Part shown: positions 14,755 to 20,272 of the stretch, piece after piece | How positions within the stretch are numbered: position 1 is the stretch's first letter | Layout of the letters: the number at the start of each line of letters is the position of its first letter | NCBI GenBank assembly: GCA_031376455.1 | Contig: JANMDU010000068.1 | Coordinates: forward strand, 1-20,272 | Direction: 5' to 3' | Length of the DNA stretch: 20,272 nt | DNA from: JANMDU01 sp031376455 | GTDB lineage: Bacteria; Pseudomonadota; Gammaproteobacteria; Burkholderiales; Burkholderiaceae_C | The notes under the pieces: model-generated | The model's input: only the letters and a program-made list of their open reading frames with translations | Told to the model about the DNA's origin: nothing | Databases searched by the model: none | Made by a program: the position numbers and the translations under genes

Positions 14755-15396
14755 ATGAGCCTGTACCAACCCCGCATGAGCACTGAAAAATTTCCCCCGA
14801 GCAGTGACGATATCGCCTTGTTGCCGCTTTTCGAGCGACTTGGCATGCATCGTATTACGTTGGTGAACACCGGCGAGCAAGCGCAAGCTGCGGCTTTGCG
14901 CTTAAAGGCCGCCCCAGCTTGGGGCTTCGATACCGAATCCAAGCCGACGTTTCGCGTTGGCGAGGTCTCCACAGGCCCACATGTGCTGCAGCTCTCCACA
15001 CTTGATCATGCGTGGGTGTTTCAGCTTCACGATGCGGATTGTCGTGCTGTTGCTGCGCAACTTTTAGCGCTGCCAGACATTGCGAAAGCGGGTTTTGGCT
15101 TAGGCGATGATAAAAAGCGCATTCGCAGCAAACTGGGCATTGAGCCGCAGGGGATTTTGGAGATCAACACGCTGTTTCGAGAGCTGGGCTATCGCAAAGA
15201 GCTGGGCGTGAAATCGGCGGTGGCTGTGATGTTCGATCAGCGTTTTATCAAATCGAAAAAAGCATCCACCAGCAATTGGGCCTTGCCACACCTGTCCGAG
15301 CAGCAGCTGATTTATGCGGCCAACGATGCATATGCGGCGATGCGCGTGTACGCTGCGTTGCAGAACTTGACCGTCAATTCACTCTCAAAAGAATAG
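14755..15396 (+). CDS. 3'-5' exonuclease domain protein (RNase D-like, DEDDy)
   Basis: The 213-aa protein is a single DEDDy exonuclease domain. Exo I is GFDTESKPTF (Asp59, Glu61), Exo II is AGFGLGDDKKR (Asp118) and Exo III is YAANDAY (Tyr187, Asp191), so the four acidic residues and the tyrosine are all present. It has no HRDC domain and so is not full-length RNase D; similar stand-alone proteins occur in many proteobacteria and their substrates, RNA or DNA ends, are mostly untested. The start is uncertain: ATG at 14755 or 14776, neither with a good ribosome binding site. Its last residues (SLSKE) and stop overlap dispersed repeat copy E. It converges on tdk, with 41 bp between stops. Confidence 0.88.
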   Translation: MSLYQPRMSTEKFPPSSDDIALLPLFERLGMHRITLVNTGEQAQAAALRLKAAPAWGFDTESKPTFRVGEVSTGPHVLQLSTLDHAWVFQLHDADCRAVAAQLLALPDIAKAGFGLGDDKKRIRSKLGIEPQGILEINTLFRELGYRKELGVKSAVAVMFDQRFIKSKKASTSNWALPHLSEQQLIYAANDAYAAMRVYAALQNLTVNSLSKE

Positions 15397-15446
15397 CGCT
15401 TTGCGCAGCAAATACGCCGGCTAACGGGTCATTTTGTCTAAAATTC
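15381..15446 (-). repeat. Dispersed approx. 70-bp intergenic repeat, copy E, spanning two convergent stops
   Basis: Read on the + strand, AATAGCGC, TGCGCAG, AAATACGCCGG and CATTTTGTCTAAAATTCAG match the reverse complement of copy B in order and spacing. The 17-bp core (15381-15397) is the most diverged of the five copies, matching copy B at about 11 of 17 positions. The TAG of the core is the stop codon of the exonuclease gene, and the other end runs into the stop and last codons of tdk, so the element makes up the whole gap between the two genes. Confidence 0.6.
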
Positions 15447-16019
15447 AGCGTAAAAACAATCTGGGCAGAGTGCGCGGTAGCGCATATTGCCGCCAATGAG
15501 CACTTGATCGCCTTCGCGGATGCGGTTGCCCTCATCGTCAAATCGTGCGTTCATGCTGGCTTTTTTGCCGCAGTCGCAAATGGTTTTCATCTCTTCCACA
15601 TCGTCAGCGAGCACGAGCAGCGCAGCAGAGCCTTCAAAAGCTTTGCCTTGAAAATCACTTCGCAGGCCATAGCACATGACCGGCGTGTGGTGCGTGTGCG
15701 TCCAGCGGTGCAGCTCTTCGACTTGGGCGCGCGTCAGAAACTGCGCCTCATCAATCAACACGCAAGATAGCTTGGCAGCTCTGGCTTGCAGCTGCGCTGC
15801 TGCAATGCGCTCTGCGATGCTGTGGCTAGGATGGAAGGTCATCGCATCGCGGGCTAAGCCTAACCGCGATGCAATTTTGCCGTGGCCATCGCGGTTGTCT
15901 AGCTCAGCAGTCAGCAGCACGACGCTCATGCCGCGTTCTTCGTAGTTGAAGGCGGCTTGCAGCAGAGAAGTCGATTTGCCAGCGTTCATCGCGGCATAGC
16001 GGAAATACAGTTTGGCCAT
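15438..16019 (-). CDS. tdk: Thymidine kinase (type II)
   Basis: Tdk phosphorylates thymidine to dTMP in nucleotide salvage, in the cytoplasm. The 193-aa protein has the P-loop AMNAGKSTSLLQ (around residues 10-21, same as the E. coli type), the catalytic glutamate in LIDEAQF (Glu91), the lasso-region glycine-rich QVLIGGNMRY and a zinc site from CDC (Cys148, Cys150) and CPDC (Cys185, Cys188). The ATG at 16019 gives the family N-terminus MAKLYFRYAAMNAGKST; a longer frame to 16058 adds 13 residues not found in relatives. No strong ribosome binding site precedes it. The gene is divergent from the MFS gene (53 bp apart) and convergent with the exonuclease gene, its stop lying inside repeat copy E. 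Confidence 0.97.
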   Translation of the reverse strand: MAKLYFRYAAMNAGKSTSLLQAAFNYEERGMSVVLLTAELDNRDGHGKIASRLGLARDAMTFHPSHSIAERIAAAQLQARAAKLSCVLIDEAQFLTRAQVEELHRWTHTHHTPVMCYGLRSDFQGKAFEGSAALLVLADDVEEMKTICDCGKKASMNARFDDEGNRIREGDQVLIGGNMRYRALCPDCFYAEF

Positions 16020-16072
16020 AGCAATATTTTTGTCAAGGATAGCGCACATAATCTGCAAAACAGGAGACAGCT

Positions 16073-17371
16073 ATGGCCATTTTTAGTCAAGACGCACTCA
16101 ACCCCGGTGTAAAAAAGCGCGAAGTGTTTGGCTGGGCGATGTATGACTTTGCTAATTCGGGCTACACCACGGTGGTAATCACGGCGGTATATGCCGCTTA
16201 TTTCGTCGGTGGCATCGCGCAAAAGGCGGAGTGGGCGACTTTTGCTTGGACGCTAGCGCTCTCCATTTCTTACTTTATTGTGATGGTGACTATGCCCAGC
16301 TTGGGCGCGTATGCGGATATGTGTGCGGCCAAGAAGCGGCTGCTGATGATCGCCACGGCGGGCTGTGTATTGGGCACATTGGCACTGGCCTTCACCGGGC
16401 CAGGCACGGTGGCGCTGGCTTTTTGTCTCATCATCATCTCGAATATGTTTTACAGCTACGGCGAATCGCTCACCGCCGCTTTTCTGCCGGAGCTGGCCAA
16501 GCAAGAAGCTTTAGGCAAGGTCAGCGGCTGGGGCTGGAGCTTTGGCTATTTTGGCGGCATGCTCGCTTTAGGTATCAGCTTGGGCTATATGCTTTGGGCG
16601 CAAGGGCAGGGAATTTCAGCGGACAAGTTCGTCCCCGTGACGATGGTGATCACGGCATTTATCTACGGCGCATCGGCCTTGGTCACGTTCAAGCTGCTCA
16701 AAGAACGCGCGCAGCCTAAGCCAACCGCCATGCAGGAGAGTGGCCTCAAAGCTTCTTGGAATCAGCTCAAAAGCACCTTCGCGAAGGCGCAGCATTACCA
16801 AGATTTCAAGACCTTGCTGCTCTGCGCTGTGTTTTATCAAGGCGGTGTGATGGTGGCGATCTCAATTGCTGCAATTTATGCGGAGCAAGTCATTGGTTTT
16901 AAGCCGCAAGAGACGATGGTGTTGATCTTCGTGCTTAATGTTGCAGCAGCAGTCGGCGCGTTTGGCTTCGGCTATTTGCAAGATCGCATCGGCCACAAGT
17001 TGGGCCTAGGCATTACCTTGGTCGGCTGGATGGCCACCTGCATCATCGCCGCACTCACCACCACCAAAGGCGGCTTCTGGTATGCCGCCGCCCTCGCGGG
17101 CTTTTGCATGGGATCGAGCCAATCCGCAGGCCGCGCGATGGCCGGCATGTTTGCCCCGAAAGCGCAGCTCGCAGAGTTTTACGGCTTATGGGGCTTTGCC
17201 ACGCGGCTAGCCAGTATCATCGGCCCGCTGGCCTATGGCTCCATCACATGGGCCACCGGCGGCAATCAGCGCATTGCGATTGCATCGACCACGGTGTTGT
17301 TTGCAATTGGCCTCGTGGTGCTCTCGCGGATTGATATGGAGCGGGGCAGGGCTGCTGCTGAAGCAGGTTGA
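16073..17371 (+). CDS. MFS transporter, UMF1 (Atg22-like) family
   Basis: The 432-aa protein is a twelve-helix inner-membrane carrier. The N-terminus GWAMYDFANSGYTTVVITAVYAAYF is characteristic of the UMF1/Atg22-like branch of the major facilitator superfamily, and the loop between helices 2 and 3 has GAYADMCAAKKR, the MFS motif A position. GSSQSAGRAMAGMFAPK in the second half is another branch marker. Eukaryotic Atg22 exports amino acids from vacuoles; bacterial substrates are unknown and none can be read here. The start is well supported by AGGAG six nt upstream of the ATG. Its stop is followed within three bases by dispersed repeat copy C. Confidence 0.9.
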   Translation: MAIFSQDALNPGVKKREVFGWAMYDFANSGYTTVVITAVYAAYFVGGIAQKAEWATFAWTLALSISYFIVMVTMPSLGAYADMCAAKKRLLMIATAGCVLGTLALAFTGPGTVALAFCLIIISNMFYSYGESLTAAFLPELAKQEALGKVSGWGWSFGYFGGMLALGISLGYMLWAQGQGISADKFVPVTMVITAFIYGASALVTFKLLKERAQPKPTAMQESGLKASWNQLKSTFAKAQHYQDFKTLLLCAVFYQGGVMVAISIAAIYAEQVIGFKPQETMVLIFVLNVAAAVGAFGFGYLQDRIGHKLGLGITLVGWMATCIIAALTTTKGGFWYAAALAGFCMGSSQSAGRAMAGMFAPKAQLAEFYGLWGFATRLASIIGPLAYGSITWATGGNQRIAIASTTVLFAIGLVVLSRIDMERGRAAAEAG

Positions 17372-17444
17372 TTTGCTATTTATTTCGTAGCGCTCTGCGC
17401 AGGTTTTTATTGGGTTAGAAGCTGTTTTTCTTAAAATTTGTGCT
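17372..17444 (-). repeat. Dispersed approx. 70-bp intergenic repeat, copy C
   Basis: The 17-bp core GCTATTTATTTCGTAGC (17375-17391) follows the MFS stop, then CGCTCTGCGCAGGT and, further on, TTTTTCTTAAAATTT. Copy D, in the opposite orientation, has the same order: core, CGCTCTGCGCAGGT, then TTTTTCTTAAACTTT. The middle 25 bases are less alike. The GCGCTCTGCGCAGGT block is shared exactly between C and D. Confidence 0.75.
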
Positions 17445-17765
17445 TTTTGAAATGTTGTTTTGCACCACCCGATCACGCTGGCACGGCGGGCGCGATAGCA
17501 ATTGTCGGCTTGCACCTCGCGCAGAAATGTTTTTGGCGCGCTGGGACGATTTGCATCAACGCCTAGGTTTGCACGCTGCCTCTGTAGCGAGCGCGAATGG
17601 CCGCACCACCAATTCCTATCACGCCCACCGCACCTTGCGGCTTGGCTGGCGCGCAACTCGTGAGATAAAACTTGTTCAAAGACTTGAGGAACCTGAGGCA
17701 CGACACATCATTCGTCAGCTTCAAAAACTGCGTTGTAGAATTATGTTTCTCACACAATTTACCGT

Positions 17766-17779
17766 GCCCATATATGGGC
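17766..17779. promoter_or_regulatory. Perfect 14-bp palindrome upstream of a secreted-protein gene
   Basis: GCCCATATATGGGC is its own reverse complement and starts 49 bases before the ATG at 17815. Its place, roughly where a promoter should be, suits an operator, and its symmetry suits a dimeric regulator. No regulator gene is adjacent and I recognise no family site, so the call is tentative. Confidence 0.35.
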
Positions 17780-17814
17780 CGCAGTTTTTGCGATACATAT
17801 TTTGTTGAAACTCT

Positions 17815-18246
17815 ATGCTCCTCCGAACACTTGCTCTAACAATAGCTATTCAACTCACCGCCGGATCAGCGAACGCAGTAAGCGAATCTGATAATGGCGT
17901 TTACCTTGTTGTGAATACGAGGGGTGAAGTGACGACCAAAGCCTTCCGTGTTTCACAGTTTGGGTCGGAATGGGCAGTTGAAGACAAAAAGCCAGACGGG
18001 TCTTGGTCGAATGTTATTTGTGAGGCTGAATGCAAGATGTCTGTTTCAACGGAGGCCAACATTCAGCAGTTTTTCCCAACTGCGACTCTTTCTCAAATTA
18101 CGCCTGACTGCATTCATAGCAAGGCTTTTGCGTTTTGCGGATATTCGCTTAAAAGCAATCCGGCATTTAGAGGGTATCTATTTGTGGCTCTGACCGAACG
18201 TCAGCCGATTGTTCTGCGGCTAGCTCGTGTCACTCCGGACAAGTAA
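17815..18246 (+). CDS. Small secreted protein, function unknown
   Basis: The 143-aa product has a clear Sec signal peptide (residues 1-21, MLLRTLALTIAIQLTAGS then ANA before the cleavage site). The mature part of about 122 residues has four cysteines in two clusters (VICEAEC and DCIHSKAFAFC), which could form two disulfides in the periplasm, and alternating strand-like segments such as GVYLVVNTRGEV and GYLFVALTERQPIVLRLARV. No known domain is recognised. An in-frame stop just upstream (17806-17808) limits the start to this ATG; the ribosome binding site is weak. It lies between repeat copies C and D and may be a lineage-specific gene. The signal peptide makes coding likely. Confidence 0.75.
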   Translation: MLLRTLALTIAIQLTAGSANAVSESDNGVYLVVNTRGEVTTKAFRVSQFGSEWAVEDKKPDGSWSNVICEAECKMSVSTEANIQQFFPTATLSQITPDCIHSKAFAFCGYSLKSNPAFRGYLFVALTERQPIVLRLARVTPDK

Positions 18247-18421
18247 GGGTCTTAACTTTTTGCTTTACGCGGACACTTAGAGTGAGTTAATAGCCGCGTG
18301 GTGTGTAACGTGCGCACAATTGGGACAACGGCAATTCTTAGAACCCCATGCGAGTAGCAGCCTGAGCGTGTTCATCCATCGCCAACGTGAGCGGGTAGCC
18401 TGCAACCTCAAGCTAGTCAAA

Positions 18422-18492
18422 AAGTTTAAGAAAAATAGGCCAGTAGCCGTCGTGTTACCTGCGCAGAGCGCTACTAAATTAGTAGCATCAAT
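18422..18492 (+). repeat. Dispersed approx. 70-bp intergenic repeat, copy D
   Basis: The core GCTACTAAATTAGTAGC (18470-18486) is a perfect 8-bp inverted repeat around one central A, the most regular core of the five. Before it come AAGTTTAAGAAAAATAGGC, CAGTAGCCG and ACCTGCGCAGAGC. It ends about 8 bases from the stop of the leftward hydroxyacid dehydrogenase gene. The remainder of the gap from 18247 to 18421 contains no supported gene; a minus-strand open frame at 18277-18495 uses the repeat itself and is not convincing. Confidence 0.75.
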
Positions 18493-18499
18493 CAATAGC

Positions 18500-19507
18500 T
18501 TAACGCCGCACCTGCAACGCCCCCGGATTCACAATATTCGTGGGCTGACCCTTGATGAAGTTCACCACGTTATCAAACGCCGCGCCAAAATACATTTCAT
18601 AGCTGTCTTGCTCGACGTAGCCGATATGCGGCGTGCAGATGCAATTTTCTAATCTCAAAAGCGCATGGCCTTGCAAGATGGGCTCGCTTTCAAATACGTC
18701 CACCGCCGCCATGCCCGGACGGCCGCGATTGAGTGCGGCAATCAGCGCGTCTTGTTCGATCAGCTCAGCGCGAGCGGTGTTGACAATCAGTGCTGTGGGC
18801 TTCATGAGCGATAAATCTTGCAGCCTGACGCAACCTGTGGTCTCTTCATTCAGGCGCAAATGAATGGAAAGCACATCGCTGGTAGCAAACAGCGCCTCGC
18901 TGCTGGCTGCAGTTGTAAAGCCCAAGCCTTGCGCGCGAGCCAGCGTTGTCTCTCGGCCCCAGACGATCACATTCATGCCGAAAGCCTTGGCATAGCCGGC
19001 CACGAGCTGGGCGATCTTGCCAAAGCCGAGCAGGCCGAGTGTGCGGCCTTTGAGCGTGGTGCCGAGGTTGAAATTGGGCGGCATCGAAGCTGTTTTCAGG
19101 CCCGATTGCTGCCAAGCGCCGTGCTTAAGACTAGCAATGTATTGCGGCAAGCGGCGTTGGGCGGCCATGATGAGCGCCCAAGTCAGCTCAGCAGGCGCAA
19201 TGGGCGAGCCGACACCTTCGGCCACGGCGATGCCGCGTTCGGTGCAGGCGTTGACGTCAATATGGCTACCTACGCGACCCGTTTGCGAGATCAGCTTCAA
19301 GCGTGGCAGTTTTTCAATGATTTGGCGCGGGAGCACGCTACGCTCGCGAATGAGCACGATCACATCGGCATCTTTGAGCCGCACGGAAAGCTGGCCAATG
19401 CCTTTGACGGTGTTGGTATAGACCTTCGCTTGATATTCATCGAGCTTTGCCGCACAGGGCAGCTTGCGCACTGCATCTTGGTAGTCGTCTAGGATCACGA
19501 TATTCAT
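18500..19507 (-). CDS. D-2-hydroxyacid dehydrogenase family protein
   Basis: This is an NAD(P)-dependent cytoplasmic oxidoreductase of the D-2-hydroxyacid dehydrogenase family (335 aa). The catalytic domain starts MNIVILDDYQDAV. The Rossmann motif is LGLLGFGKIAQLVA, so the usual GxGxxG reads GFGKIA (Gly161-x-Gly163-x-x-Ala166). The catalytic triad is complete: Arg246 in NTARAEL, Glu275 in DVFESEP and His294 in TPHIGY. The residue after the dinucleotide strand is Trp-Gly-Arg (VIVWGRE), with no acidic residue, hinting at NADP preference. An upstream TTG (19516) is possible but the ATG at 19507 gives the family N-terminus. The substrate cannot be told; SerA and glyoxylate reductase are related. 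The divergent DUF1993 gene is 77 bp away. Confidence 0.92.
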   Translation of the reverse strand: MNIVILDDYQDAVRKLPCAAKLDEYQAKVYTNTVKGIGQLSVRLKDADVIVLIRERSVLPRQIIEKLPRLKLISQTGRVGSHIDVNACTERGIAVAEGVGSPIAPAELTWALIMAAQRRLPQYIASLKHGAWQQSGLKTASMPPNFNLGTTLKGRTLGLLGFGKIAQLVAGYAKAFGMNVIVWGRETTLARAQGLGFTTAASSEALFATSDVLSIHLRLNEETTGCVRLQDLSLMKPTALIVNTARAELIEQDALIAALNRGRPGMAAVDVFESEPILQGHALLRLENCICTPHIGYVEQDSYEMYFGAAFDNVVNFIKGQPTNIVNPGALQVRR

Positions 19508-19584
19508 AGCCAGCAATTGTGCCTGTAACTTAAAGGCTTTCCGGTTAGCATCGTTGTTTCAACATTCAACTTTGGAGTCATATC

Positions 19585-20103
19585 GTGAGTATTTCCATGT
19601 CTTCGGCTAGCAGCCCCATTTTCAAATCGATGCTCGGTAATTTGGATCATTTCTTGGCCAAAGCCGCCGCGCATGCGGCTGCCAAAAAATTCGATCCTGC
19701 CAATTTGCTGGCCGCGCGCTTGGCGCCCGATATGCTGCCGCTCACGCGCCAAATCTTGATCGCCTGCGATGCGAGCAAATTCGGCATCGCGCGCTTGGCC
19801 GGTGTAGAAGCGCCCAAATTTGACGATACCGAGACAACAATTGAGCAACTGCAGGAGCGCATCGCGAAGACGATTGCCTTCATCGACAGCGTGAGCGCTG
19901 AAAAGCTCGATGGTACGGAAGAAAAAGACGTGACATTCCCCGCCGGCCCCGCTGGCAACCGCACCATGAAGGGCGAGGCTTATTTGAAGCATTGGGTGAT
20001 CCCGAATTTCTTCTTCCACGTGACGACGGCCTATGCGCTGCTGCGCCACAACGGCGTGGAGCTGGGTAAGCCAGAGTTTTTAATGGGCGCGAAGGCTGGG
20101 TGA
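19585..20103 (+). CDS. DUF1993 family protein
   Basis: The 172-aa protein fits the DUF1993 family, whose members are thought to share the DinB/YfiT-like four-helix fold. Marker segments are PIFKSMLGNLDHFLAKAA at the N-terminus, DMLPLTRQILIACDASKFGIARLAG in the middle and YLKHWVIPNFFFHVTTAYALLRHNGVELGKPEFL at the C-terminus. No function is established. I keep the GTG start at 19585 because GGAG lies 7 nt before it (19574-19577); an in-frame ATG at 19597 is the alternative. It is divergent from the hydroxyacid dehydrogenase gene and may share a promoter region with it. Confidence 0.88.
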   Translation: MSISMSSASSPIFKSMLGNLDHFLAKAAAHAAAKKFDPANLLAARLAPDMLPLTRQILIACDASKFGIARLAGVEAPKFDDTETTIEQLQERIAKTIAFIDSVSAEKLDGTEEKDVTFPAGPAGNRTMKGEAYLKHWVIPNFFFHVTTAYALLRHNGVELGKPEFLMGAKAG

Positions 20104-20124
20104 TTTTTTTACCGCTTCGCCGTC

Positions 20125-20272
20125 ATGCGGGCCGCTCGCCTGCCACGTGATGTGCGCGAAAAAGCCGAGGCCTTACTTTCGTGTAGTGCTCATGGCCGCA
20201 AGCTGCGAGCTGCGTACCTCTGTGGTTTTGATAACGTGGTTTGCCGCGCTCAACCGAAGAAAGGCTTCGTTT
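20125..20272 (+). CDS. Possible 5' end of a gene cut by the window edge
   Basis: From the ATG at 20125 an open frame of 49 codons runs off the window. It reads MRAARLPRDVREKAEALLSC at first, a helical, charged sequence, then a segment ending CRAQPKKGF. No ribosome binding site is obvious and I recognise no family. Two minus-strand frames are also open across part of this stretch, so a leftward gene end cannot be excluded. More flanking sequence would settle it. Confidence 0.3.
   Translation, partial: MRAARLPRDVREKAEALLSCSAHGRKLRAAYLCGFDNVVCRAQPKKGFV

Larger units (their letters stand above)
17372..17814. other. 443-bp region without a convincing gene
   Basis: Copy C occupies the first 73 bases. 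The rest has an open frame at 17440-17808 on the + strand and another on the minus strand (17207-17701) that runs into the MFS gene; neither has a recognisable domain, a good ribosome binding site or convincing composition. The minus-strand reading FLREVQADNCYRARRASVIGW near 17450-17530 looks somewhat protein-like and could be a gene relic. A perfect 14-bp palindrome lies at 17766-17779. Confidence 0.45.

Noticed and set aside
14727..14786. 19-codon micro-ORF (MKTRRALAAHEPVPTPHEH) before the exonuclease gene
   Set aside because: It overlaps both candidate exonuclease starts and has no ribosome binding site; there is no leader-peptide pattern.
17207..17701. 164-codon minus-strand open frame
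   Set aside because: It overlaps the 3' end of the MFS gene in antisense and repeat copy C, has no recognisable domain and no ribosome binding site; only its upstream part is kept as a possible relic.
18277..18495. 72-codon minus-strand frame with a CPNC-like motif
   Set aside because: Its start and first codons come from dispersed repeat copy D and its composition is not convincing; the Cys pair alone is not enough for a zinc protein.
1..20272. tRNA, rRNA, CRISPR array, toxin-antitoxin or defence genes
   Set aside because: None was recognised on either strand: there is no regularly spaced repeat array, no tRNA-like cloverleaf seen next to an integration-type gene and no nuclease-helicase cluster.

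Overview
The window looks like a chromosomal stretch of a betaproteobacterium of the order Burkholderiales. The protein repertoire supports this: a Can-type beta-carbonic anhydrase beside aceK, a LiuR-type MerR regulator with an isovaleryl-CoA dehydrogenase, an E. coli-like Tdk, a UMF1-type MFS carrier and a DUF6172 protein. Base composition is moderate to high GC. Five short TAGC-cored intergenic repeats recall repeats I remember from Comamonadaceae, but family assignment is inference. I see no rRNA, tRNA, CRISPR array, prophage or complete transposon.

Layout. 1-2221: a small lipoprotein gene converges on pyrG across a nested inverted repeat. 2285-5051: an Fbp-type Fe(III) ABC permease and its ATPase are divergent around a possible Fur site; no binding-protein gene is present. 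5052-5449: a 398-bp gap holds a dispersed repeat and an inverted-repeat pair resembling a transposase-less (MITE-like) element. 5450-7449: a PlsC acyltransferase and a metallo-beta-lactamase-fold hydrolase, both leftward. 7472-7500: a perfect 22-bp palindrome, probably the LiuR operator, lies between the hydrolase and a rightward run: merR (liuR), hotdog thioesterase, isovaleryl-CoA dehydrogenase, carbonic anhydrase, aceK and a coupled one-TM protein (to 12636). 12638-14689: a leftward pair, DUF6172 and a 7TM sensor with a degenerate GGDEF domain. 14755-17371: an RNase D-like 3'-5' exonuclease converges on thymidine kinase, which diverges from an MFS transporter. 17815-20272: a small secreted protein, a D-2-hydroxyacid dehydrogenase, a DUF1993 protein and the possible start of another gene.

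How the genes may work together. The 7.4-12.6 kb block is metabolically coherent. Leucine breakdown by isovaleryl-CoA dehydrogenase leads to a bicarbonate-consuming carboxylase step and ends in acetyl-CoA. Carbonic anhydrase could supply bicarbonate, and AceK sets the split between the TCA cycle and the glyoxylate bypass. The methylcrotonyl-CoA carboxylase genes themselves are not in the window.

Most interesting observations: a family of five related repeats of about 70 bp, each at or overlapping the stop codon of a gene; the LiuR palindrome embedded in a good leftward promoter; a membrane-anchored small protein overlapping the end of aceK; a 7TM receptor whose GGDEF signature has become GRNML; and the MITE-like inverted repeat upstream of plsC's stop. 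I found no clearly new multi-gene defence or mobile system.
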